A stretch of 64,000 nucleotides of DNA, taken from assembly GCA_033296885.1 (NCBI GenBank), contig MU863884.1, positions 62,001 to 126,000 of the forward strand. The letters are read 5' to 3'. The stretch's first letter is position 1, and each line of letters starts with the position of its first letter. This document shows, in pieces, positions 55,677-64,000 of the stretch. Position numbers and translations under genes: made by a program. A model generated the notes under the pieces. That model ran no database searches and was not told the origin of the DNA. It saw nothing but the letters and a program-made list of their open reading frames with translations. This DNA is from Triangularia verruculosa. Its lineage: Eukaryota > Ascomycota > Sordariomycetes > Sordariales > Podosporaceae.

Positions 55677-56583
55677 CTATTCTGCGGCTTCCGTAGGCTT
55701 CTTGAAAACCTCTGGGAAAGCAGTGCGCAACTCGTCCAGGTGGCTTATTTGGAAATTGCACGCTGGTGTTCTGGGGGCCTTGACACCCTCTTCAACGAGG
55801 TGGGCTACTTTCCAGCCTATTTCTTGGGCCTTCTTGCAGTTTAGGTACGAGTCATCTACGGTTTTTGTTAGCAACTGTCATCTTAGGTATCGTGTCGAAC
55901 CAAGTAAACTCACCAACAAAATAGCAATCCTCTCTCCTCTCCACCCCCGCATCCTTCATCGCCTTCTCGTACGCATCCTCATGCGGCTTACACACCAATC
56001 TCGGCGCTGCATAATCACAATACGTCAACCCCTCAAAAAACTCCTCAATCTCCAGCAACTTGATCACCCTCTTTGCATGATTCACATAGGCATTGGTGAA
56101 CAGCCACAAGCGGACTTTGGAGGTATCGATGTCACGGAGGAGTTTCTTGAGGTCCTCCCGAGGCTTGATGATGTCATCTAAGGGGAGAGCATCGTCGACC
56201 TTGGCGTTGTACTCCAGGGGATCGATCTGGTGGTGGCGGACGAGGCCTTCGATGGCGAGGCCGTAGTTTTGGTAATATTCACGATGAAGGCGGACGGCGT
56301 CTTCGTAGGGGAGGGAGAGGTGAGTGGCGAAGTACTTGTCGATTAGGTCGGCCATGAGGTCGTGGACGCGGGCGCCTGAGTCAGCGTTAGTGGCATGGGG
56401 GATTTATAGGGGAGAGGGCTGGGTTGGGGGTTTCGTACTCTTGGGGTAGAGGCAGTTGTCAATGTCACTAAGTTGTGTCAGAATATGATGTGGTGATGCT
56501 ATATGAGTAAGGGTGACTTACAAGAAGAAGACCGGCTTGGGTGAGGGACTGGTCCCGTTTGCTGCTTTGGTTTCTGACTCCAT
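55677..56583 (-). CDS. HAD-family pyrimidine 5'-nucleotidase (Sdt1/Phm8-like)
   Basis: Four exons, 56583-56522, 56467-56439 (29 nt), 56375-55914 and 55855-55677, give 243 residues. All joins keep the frame. HAD motif I, FDIDNCLY with Asp22 and Asp24, is carried mostly by the 29-nt exon. Motif II is LFTNA, the motif III Lys lies in LVCKPHEDAY and motif IV is FVDDSYLN, created by the last splice junction. The cap region includes LIDKYFATHLSLPYEDA and LVRHHQIDPLEYNAKVDDAL. The family (yeast Sdt1 and Phm8) dephosphorylates pyrimidine nucleoside monophosphates in the cytosol. It diverges from the large low-complexity gene over about 700 bp. Confidence 0.93.
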
Positions 56584-57281
56584 TGTATCGATTTTTCTGA
56601 GTCTTTCAAATGTTACAAAAAGAGGTAGATGAGAGATGTTTGGTGTGACTCCTGATGTTGGATGATAGCAAATCGTTGTAAGTGAGTTGTGGAGTCAGAT
56701 AATTACTAAGTTATGCTCCGTTGACAAGTCTTCCAGATAAGTAGTATCATTAAGTGATGAAAGCCCAGGTAATTAAGAGAGGATCATGAAGCTCTATATG
56801 TATTCCTCGGAGAACTCCTCCCTACTACCTTCCTATTTCCCTGCTTCCAAGTTGACTCAGGCCGTAAGCACCTCCCGCATCTTCGATGGCGGAGCCAAAG
56901 AGGAGGAACGTTGCGTCTCATTGGCAATCAAGCTTTCAGCGGTCCCGCCGATGTGGTCAGTGCGGTTCCCGGCCTTGGCGGTCCTCGGAGCACTTTTTGG
57001 CTTTTGGGGCGGCTGGGAAATTGTTCGAGTTTCCAAACCGCACACCAAACTTGCATTGCCAGACACATTGGTATTCACAGTCACTGTTGGCTTCTGGCAA
57101 GCGGCGAAAAGGCAGAGACGCATCATCGTTATTCTCCTTTTGGTCTCCGGTATCCGATCATTTATTTCCGTCAAGCATTTCTCGATTTCCGCGTCGCTGA
57201 ATTGATGGGCCGTTCTTAACGCGCCGAAGTACGAGTTGAAGAGACAGCAGCCGACCCTTGGGCGTTTGCAACACAGCCATC
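56584..57281. promoter_or_regulatory. Divergent intergenic region
   Basis: About 700 bp between divergent starts. Overlapping open frames at 56786-57219 on both strands have no family features and are not called. Confidence 0.35.
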
Positions 57282-60011
57282 ATGGCCCAAGGTGATGTGG
57301 TTGCGGCCATGCCGGCAGAAAGAGAAGGAACACAGGAAGGGGGAGCAGGCAAGAAGCCTTCCTTGACAGCGTCGCTGCCTGCCAACGCGTTACACGAGGT
57401 GCAAGAGTACGAGAAGCTGCTCAAGTTTCGCGACGAGGTTCTCAGCGGCGCCCATCCGCGCATCAAACCACCCCAGCTTGGGAAAGTCGCTCAAGCCTCG
57501 AGCTCAAAGCCGACAGCTCCTTCTTCTTCTGCCTCTGCAGTAAATGGAGGTCGCCCACTGATTAACAACATGCCCCCATTTCGGGCGAACCAGCAAGTCC
57601 CGCCAGTAAAAATGGCCACTAACGTTCCCGGCTTGGGGATGCTGTCGCAGAAGTCATCCGGCAAGCCCGCAATTGATCCAGTTCTTCTGGAGAAGTCGGA
57701 CGACTTGGTCAAGGCCGAGATACAGCTCCGACGGCAGAGGATCGAGCGGGCTCTCAAAGATGATCTTGAGCAGCGCCGTACTACAAGCAAGCCACATGAG
57801 CAGATGGCTGATATCGATGTCAACGACATCTTGGCGAAGGCCCTGACTTTATCAGAGTTGACAGAGGACGCACCTCCTCGGCCCACTGACGATGCAGCTG
57901 CTAACACATCAGCATCGAGCGACTCTTTCGATAACAATACCTTCTACTCTAGTCAACATGGTACACCCGATTCAGTCATGGCAGCTCGAATCCCGAACGA
58001 GTCCGAAGATGAGGAGATGCGCGAGGAATCACCGTACGAGCCTGAATTCGATCCTGAGCCCGATGCCCCGACAGCCACTGCCCAGACACAACCCCTCCCC
58101 ACGTCGTCCCAGTCGATACCGGGCGTTTCCATATCCCAGCATGACCCACAGCCAACCCATGCGAACCCGTCTCTTCTTGCCCCAGCTCCTTCCTTTTCAA
58201 TTCCTGGAATTGGCACGGCGAACACATATGGTAATGGCCAAGCTAGTGGTCTGGGACAGTCTAGCAACGTTAGCAACGGGCCAGCGAATAACTCGAGCGA
58301 CTTCAACAGAGTGAATCACCATCTGCTCAGCCAGGCTCGTGGAAACCAGACATCCCCCGTTGTGAGAGGGCATGATCTGTCCCCTCTTGCCCCACAACCA
58401 GAGCGTGTCTCCCCCTTGGCTTCTCTAGCTATTACAAGACAGCCGCATCTGGTTGATTCTGATTCTAGCGGGCGCAGGGCGACCCCTGCTCAGGTTGCGG
58501 CTCTTAGAAAGCAAACATCTAATGCGTCGAGTCCAGAGAGCTCCCCACAGGCTAGTAAGGCTGCCGAGAAGAAGAGCAAAAAGAAGAAGAACAAGAGGAA
58601 GGCCGATAGGTTGGCCGTTGAGACTGCTGTGTCGCCAGTCATTAAGCCTGAACCGCGATCCCCTTCGCCTCTGACAGCTGCTCCATATGCTCGGCCCAAC
58701 AAGCGCCAGAAGCAAGGACAGGGACGCCAGCAGGGCGTGGACTCTCCCTACGAAGAGCACAGGTATCAAGAACCAATCCGTGTAGAGACTGGCTACCAAG
58801 AGCGCTACCAACCCAGTGGTCCTGTCAGACAGGAACGTGTCGTGGCGTACGAAAGAGCAGATGCGGCGTATCGTCCTCGCTACGATGATGAACCTGTTTT
58901 GATCACATCACCAAGGTACGAGAGGGTGGAGAGGGTTTACTATGATGAATCTAGACAACCAGTAAGCACCCAACCTGCTCAGTATGCTACACGAGAGGTC
59001 CGTACTGCTCGTCCTGTGGCGTATGAGGAGGGCGGTGCCATCTACCGCGACGCCAGGGCCGCCTCAAGAATGAGTATGCACCCGGTTGCGTACCCCGACC
59101 GCTCTCAGTCGCCTATCATGTATGAGCGCCCACCCGCAGCCATGCCCCCACCCAGAGCACCTGTCAGGCGTATTCTCGTTGATGCCCATGGCCGGGAGTA
59201 TCTGGAACCTCTGCGTTCAACTACTGTTGTGAGAGACGAGGTTATGGGCGGCGAAAGGTTCTATCCTGCTCGGGAAATGTCACGCAGGCCAGAAGTAGTG
59301 GATGATGAGGTCATTTATCAGGGTGCGCAGCCTGTTTATGGGGCGCCGAGACGGGTGGTTACACAGCCTGAGTATGGTGCGTATCGGGACAGCACCAACC
59401 CCATGGCTCCTCCGCCTCTGAATGAGTACACGCCCTCGAGAGCCGAACCTCCCAGAGAGTACATGGCTAGACCAGCTAGTGTTCGCCCAGGCATGGAGGG
59501 GGTTCGCTATGAGCCCAGCGCAAGCTACGACAGGGTTCCTTTTGAGGATAGAGGCAGGGATTTCTATGGTGGAAGCACGGGTGTCAGGTCGGCCAGTGTG
59601 CGGCCAGGGGCTGAACCTATCCGGTATGAGGTGCCAGTTGCCTACGAGAGACGGGTTGGCGGTCAAGTGGAGGAGTATGTTCCGCTCCGATCAGCGAGCG
59701 TGAGACCTGGCCAGGAGGCAGTGAGATACGACCCATATGGAGGTGGTCAAAGGGTCGAATATGCTGCTCCCCCACCAGTGCCAGCCTATGGTATGCAGCC
59801 GCCTCCGAGGTCTTACAGTGTGCTTCCGGCAGAGAGGGTCGTGGACAGGGGATATAGCATCCAGCCCCCGGCTCAACAGGGTGGCCAGGCTCAGGGCCAG
59901 GCTCCTTCTGGGGGTGGCTATTATGCTAGGCCAGCGGGGAGAGAGGACGATGAGGTCGTCTACTTGGACCGCCCTCCGCAGCAGAGGGAGGTTTATCGGG
60001 ATATGCGTTAG
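57282..60011 (+). CDS. Large low-complexity fungal protein, TAG-ended frame
   Basis: A single exon encodes 909 residues from the ATG at 57282 (CATCATGGCC; an upstream in-frame TTG is not a start). The N-terminal segment (LHEVQEYEKLLKFRDEVLSG, AHPRIKPP) and a helical part at about 145-200 (VKAEIQLRRQRIERALKDDL, DVNDILAKALTLSELTED) look ordered. A bipartite basic patch (EKKSKKKKNKRKADR, NKRQKQ) suggests nuclear localisation. The C-terminal half is rich in Tyr, Arg and Pro. It carries three spaced copies of an SVRPGxExxRYE motif near residues 730, 770 and 803. The frame stops at TAG 60009-60011 but stays open for 152 more codons to 60470. I recognise no family. Confidence 0.75.
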   Translation: MAQGDVVAAMPAEREGTQEGGAGKKPSLTASLPANALHEVQEYEKLLKFRDEVLSGAHPRIKPPQLGKVAQASSSKPTAPSSSASAVNGGRPLINNMPPFRANQQVPPVKMATNVPGLGMLSQKSSGKPAIDPVLLEKSDDLVKAEIQLRRQRIERALKDDLEQRRTTSKPHEQMADIDVNDILAKALTLSELTEDAPPRPTDDAAANTSASSDSFDNNTFYSSQHGTPDSVMAARIPNESEDEEMREESPYEPEFDPEPDAPTATAQTQPLPTSSQSIPGVSISQHDPQPTHANPSLLAPAPSFSIPGIGTANTYGNGQASGLGQSSNVSNGPANNSSDFNRVNHHLLSQARGNQTSPVVRGHDLSPLAPQPERVSPLASLAITRQPHLVDSDSSGRRATPAQVAALRKQTSNASSPESSPQASKAAEKKSKKKKNKRKADRLAVETAVSPVIKPEPRSPSPLTAAPYARPNKRQKQGQGRQQGVDSPYEEHRYQEPIRVETGYQERYQPSGPVRQERVVAYERADAAYRPRYDDEPVLITSPRYERVERVYYDESRQPVSTQPAQYATREVRTARPVAYEEGGAIYRDARAASRMSMHPVAYPDRSQSPIMYERPPAAMPPPRAPVRRILVDAHGREYLEPLRSTTVVRDEVMGGERFYPAREMSRRPEVVDDEVIYQGAQPVYGAPRRVVTQPEYGAYRDSTNPMAPPPLNEYTPSRAEPPREYMARPASVRPGMEGVRYEPSASYDRVPFEDRGRDFYGGSTGVRSASVRPGAEPIRYEVPVAYERRVGGQVEEYVPLRSASVRPGQEAVRYDPYGGGQRVEYAAPPPVPAYGMQPPPRSYSVLPAERVVDRGYSIQPPAQQGGQAQGQAPSGGGYYARPAGREDDEVVYLDRPPQQREVYRDMR

Positions 60012-60470
60012 GAACGTAGTCTTAGCCCGAATGCAGAGAGTGGGGTTGAGCAGGAGGAGGAGGAAGAGGGCGAGGTTAGGGAACGAAGCAAAAGGCACAA
60101 GAAGCCTTGGAAAGAACGGCGGATGGAAAATCAAGAGAAGGTTCATGCGTGGATGGCGGAAGAGAAGGCTAGGGAGGCTGAGGGACGTAGTCCTGGCAAG
60201 CCTCTCACCAAACGGTTAGCACGGATGGAGAGGGCGATTTCGAGGAGGGAGGCTAGGGAGATGCAAAAGAGGCTGAGGCAGGAGGAAATGGCGAGGGAGG
60301 AGCAGATGCAGTTCAAGGCAGCAAAGGATGCTGAGCGAAGGAAGAAGCCGAGGAGGAAACGGGGAAGATGGATGGCTAGTCCAAGGCCAGAGGAGAGACT
60401 AGAAACACCAAGAAGATCGCTAAGACTTCAGGAGGCAAGGGCTAGGAGATGGGTTCGCCGGAGAGGATGA
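60012..60470 (+). other. Open reading frame continuing past the TAG
   Basis: In the same frame as the preceding gene and directly after its TAG, 152 codons remain open. The encoded sequence is typical coding material: acidic run, then a charged helix rich in Arg/Lys/Glu (KKPWKERRMENQEKVHAWMA, KRLARMERAISRREAREMQK) and a basic end (RRSLRLQEARARRWVRRRG). It probably is the true C-terminus, cut off by a nonsense change, skipped by a weak intron or reached by readthrough. Confidence 0.6.
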
Positions 60471-63063
60471 GCTACATCGAGAGGGGGGTTCACCTATGGG
60501 CGATGGTTATTGTAAGGGACTATTGTATTCTGCTTTGTCAGTTGTGTATTGTGTATTATTTTACATCACGGGCAAAATTGTGTTTGGTTTTGAGCGGTGG
60601 TGAAAAAAAGGGCATAGTCATCAGCAAGGACGGAATTCATTGCATAGCGTTTCTTGATGGTCATTCATACAGTCAGCAAGCGGCGAAGAGTTGATTACCC
60701 TTTTTCATTCATTGGGGAATACCATGGGTTCTTTCAGGGGAGGGGAATAGACCAATGCATTGTTTTATTTCTTTCGGCATTCCGAGTGCACATTTTGGGT
60801 ATGCGTGTTAGTAGGTAAGTGACTACCGAGGCACCAGTGTCTCCGGCTTGCATGATGGCAGACGCCAGAAAGGGGCAAAGATTGGTGGTCACATATTATT
60901 ACAGTGAAACCGGCCATTTATCACCTGACCTCAGCAGCGGTTGGGAATTTGGTGGTGTCAATATTACAAATACAGAATTGCAACTGCACATTTTTCTCGT
61001 GCTGTGACTTTTTCCTTTTGATAAAGGGGGCTCGGGATAAGTGAGGTCATGGTCCTGGGTTTCATGATTTTGCACGTACATATGTAGGTAGGTAGGTTAT
61101 TATTCACCGCTGTAGGTACATACAGGTGAGGCGAGCAAAATGTGTAGAGCATGCGAGAGATGGGCCCATTTTGAGACATAGGGCGAGGTATTGCATGTAA
61201 TAAATGGGAGGCATTGGAATGGTATCATGGACGAGTTCGAGTTATTGAAACTCGCTTGACAACCTAGGTAAGGTTCTTGGGCTTGACTTGGACTGAGATT
61301 CTAGGCTCACGAGGAGGGAAGACTTGTGATTAGAGTTTGTGGAGTAGGTATGTACCTTGTGTTAGTGGTGAAATGGACTGACTGACCGCATATTGGGGAA
61401 TGAAAAGGCGGTGCTGACTGCAGTGTCACACCTTTTTTCTTCTTCTCTGGTTGGATATGAAAAAAAAAAATATGTATGTATGGTACTGGTACTGGCTGTG
61501 TGTAAGGGGCCATGATAATTCACAGGCAACGGGGATAAAGGAGGTGTGAGGGCGAGTACGTGTATTGTACCGTCCCTGGGTGGGGGCTAGAAAGGACCTT
61601 GATCTTTGCCCGGACGGGGATATAACGGGAGCCGGGGAAGGGGGGGAGGGGGGTTGGATGGGCCGAAGGGGCCGGCGGGTGGCTCTCATCTATCCCACTT
61701 GCAATCTTGATTTTATCTACTACAGATGCTCTCTGGCCGGAGAGACAATTTTACAGACTCCGTGCTGTGAGGGTGTAGTACTTGAGAAGAAAATGAAAAA
61801 GGAATGGGCGCTGTTTCCTTTTGGGAGGAGTCTGGAAAACGTTCTGTGCCGCAGGTAGTTGGGGGAGCACAACGTCACAGGCTTTTGGCAAGTGGCTCCA
61901 CCTGTCGTTGAGCTCTCTCACACGAGCTGCACAGCTGGGCAAGGCGTTGCGGCCGCGGCCCGGGTTTTTTTTTATCGTTGTTGTGAATGGGCGTGGAGAC
62001 AGACACCTGTTCGCCAGTCGGGGCATGACGCGTTCATTGTTTGTTGTCTTATTTTTGAGATTAAAACATCAGATAGTGAAGAAGAGAAGGGCGAAGAGAG
62101 GAAAGGTGGTCTCTTTTATAGGACTTTGGACACGATTCAGGGGATGGTTTGGTTAAAAGCAGATACCAAGGTAGCAGTAGACCGGCTGCAAAGGTAAAAA
62201 GATATGCAGGACAGGTGGGAGGGGTGGATGAGCATGTTTATGGGATTTGGATTTGCCATTGTCATGGGATCATTGCAAGTCCATTTCTTTGTCAGGTGTT
62301 ATTTTGCACCGGATCAGAACTCGCCTGGAATGTCTCTGCGGTCTGAGGGGAAGCGGCAAATTCCACAACAGGACAGAGGACCAGAACGAAAGCTGAAGAT
62401 AGCGTCAGCAGTAGTCGACGGGTTAGTGGAGAGAGACTGAAGAGATCTCAGGCTAGTTCATCATGGATGGCCGCGGACGCAGGAGAAGGCTCCCAGACAG
62501 GCCGGGGCCACTGCAACGTTAGGGGGAGCGCACGGGCCAGCGGGCTCCCACGGTGCAGAGCGGGCCCGTGGGGACCTCCAGATCTGGCTTGGATGGCTTG
62601 GATGGCTTGGATGGCCCATGCTCCACTCTCTGCTCACACTGCCTCAGTCAGTCCAACAGCTTCCATCTGCCAATCCCTCGACCGACCGACACGACAAGTC
62701 TTGTCTTCGCTCCTCCACCTCTTCCCCTCCCCCCCCCAGCTAACATTGACACCTTTGGCAGGAAGGACAGGAGCACACGACAACATCTTCCACCCCTTCT
62801 CTTTTGTTCCTTTTCAACAGCGGCCCCTTTGAAGATACCCAAGATACCCTTTTTCGCCGCTTTTCAATTTCCTCTCCTTTTAGCCCCAATTGCCTCGACA
62901 AGGACCAGACGCCGCCTCCGCCGCTCCCGTCTGCCTCTCCCTCTCGCTGTCGCCCGGTGTCTGCCTCCCTCGACTGCCACCCCGTCCCAAATACACAACA
63001 ACAACCCCAGTCCTGGCCCGCCCTGTATCTCCACGCTCCGAAAGCAGCGAGCATTGAGTCATC
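60471..63063. other. 2.6-kb gene-free region
   Basis: It holds CCTAGGTA at 61263-61270, GTAGGTAGGTAGG near 61084-61096, and three tandem copies of a 9-mer CTTGGATGG at 62588-62614. The last 500 bp are C/T-rich and probably the leader of the KH-like gene. Short open frames are unsupported. Confidence 0.45.
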
Positions 63064-64000
63064 ATGAATAAAATAACAAGCATGCGTCACTGGCCGACGT
63101 CCAACTTTGGCATCTCGCGGAATAACATGGCTGCCATGCAGGCCATGAACGCCCGTCGAGACGTCACAACACAGGGGCCACCCCCGATACCCGCACCCCA
63201 GTTGCCCATCGCCGACTCTACCATCTACCTTGCCTTCAACGTCCCCTTCGCCTCCGATCTCGCTGGCCCCGACACCGAAGACATTCTTCACGCAACCACC
63301 GATGCCGTTCTCCGCTGGACTCATCCCGCTGAAGCCCCCGATGACGTTCCCGTCCACGCCCTCCATGTCCACGTTATGAACCTCGAGGGCCTCCGTCAGC
63401 TATGCCACAGCATTACCCAGAACGCCCTGCCTGTCGAGGCCCACGTCCTTTCGGGTACTCCCAAGAATGCCCGCGGTCTTGTCACTACCGTGTGCTTGTC
63501 CGGTCCCGCCGAGCTGGTCTATCAAACACGCGAGGCTATCCTGAACAAGACTCCCATTTCCCTAGTGCGTCATGGCCCTTGTGCAGCCCGTACTTTTTCC
63601 GTTCCTTGTGTGTGCTAACTGTGTGTCAACAGCGTTGCACAACCGTGGATGTGGACGGCAATTTGGTTGCCAACCTTGCAGAGGGTGTTTTGAAGAAGTC
63701 GGTGACAGACTTCCTTGACGATACCTCAAGGTTCTGTGGCGTGGACATCTTTCTCCTGGGGCCCAAGCTTGCTCCGGTTGTTGACGGCCTGAATGGTGAT
63801 GTGGAACTCCGGAGAGACCAGCGCTGGCGGGTAGCCATCTACGGCAACAACATGTCTGCGGAACATGCCAAGACCCGTGTCCTTATTCATATTGATCAGC
63901 TTGTATGTTGTTCCCGCATCTTTGTGCTGGCGTCTGTACTAACATGGAGGTCTATTAGCTGGGAAGAATCGTTGATTCCATTCAGGTGGACTACAGCATT
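63064..64000 (+). CDS. KH-domain-like RNA-binding protein, 5' part
   Basis: Three exons are visible, 63064-63564, 63633-63902 and from 63959; the gene runs off the window. Both introns are phase 0, with donors GTGCGT and GTATGT. The start at 63064 (MNKITSMRHW) or the later in-frame ATG at 63082 are possible. The N-terminal 45 residues are low in complexity. Next comes DSTIYLAFNVPFASDLAGPD and a long alpha/beta region (VHALHVHVMNLEGLRQLCHS, VEAHVLSGTPKNARGLVTTV). Then WRVAIYGNNMSAEHAKTRVL leads into IHIDQLLGRIVDSIQVDYSI, resembling a KH unit as in fungal KH proteins of the Mug60 type. RNA binding is inferred from this resemblance only. Confidence 0.72.

Overview
The window is nuclear DNA of a filamentous ascomycete, almost certainly a Sordariomycete and probably of the order Sordariales. 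The evidence is short introns (about 50-110 nt) with GTANGT-type donors, CTRAY branch sites and YAG acceptors. The gene set also fits: a Polycomb EED subunit, a 29.9 kDa-type complex I subunit, fungal Zn2Cys6 and PAS regulators, Spc24, Med21 and Rrn11. The spliceosomal RNA is a eukaryotic U6. No bacterial operon structure, CRISPR array, intact transposon or rRNA was found. Gene models below were built by hand from splice motifs and reading-frame continuity, without transcript data.

Layout. 0-5 kb: a secreted or type-I membrane protein of unknown function and a zinc-ribbon/RING-H2 E3 ligase, both on the minus strand. 6-12 kb: Fis1 (-) diverging from kinetochore Spc24 (+), an uncharacterised membrane-anchored protein (-) and a TatD/Scn1-type nuclease (+). 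13-17.4 kb: a Zn2Cys6 transcription factor (+) converging on a CAX-like cation exchanger (-). 18.5-24.4 kb: a U6 snRNA gene, the tRNA m5C methyltransferase Ncl1/Trm4 (-) and the mitochondrial Obg GTPase Mtg2 (-). 26-27 kb: a conserved-looking Cys/His protein of unknown function behind a long pyrimidine-rich leader. 27-32.7 kb is gene-poor and carries four dispersed tRNA-like elements. 32.7-37.2 kb: a Yip4-type Golgi protein and a two-PAS regulator, both minus. 37.2-40.4 kb is poorly resolved and may hold a broken or unrecognised gene. 40.4-46.9 kb: EED (+), Rrn11 (-), a complex I subunit (-) and a calcineurin-like phosphoesterase (+). 47-48.6 kb: degenerate tRNA-like sequence and AT-rich DNA. 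48.6-56.6 kb: mitochondrial Lon protease (-), a small acidic coiled-coil protein (+), Rrg7 (-), Med21 (+) and an Sdt1-like pyrimidine 5'-nucleotidase (-). 57-60.5 kb: a large low-complexity protein whose frame is interrupted by one TAG. 63-64 kb: the 5' part of a KH-domain-like protein, cut by the window edge.

The genes do not form one pathway. Many are housekeeping, and several act in mitochondria (Fis1, Mtg2, Lon, Rrg7, the complex I subunit). Several neighbours are divergent pairs sharing 0.3-1 kb promoters: Fis1/Spc24, complex I subunit/phosphoesterase, Lon/small coiled-coil protein, Rrg7/Med21 and nucleotidase/low-complexity protein. The least conventional items are the tRNA-like array at 30.4-32.1 kb, the TAG-interrupted frame at 60.0 kb, microexons that carry catalytic or zinc-binding residues, and the unresolved 38.8-40.1 kb locus.
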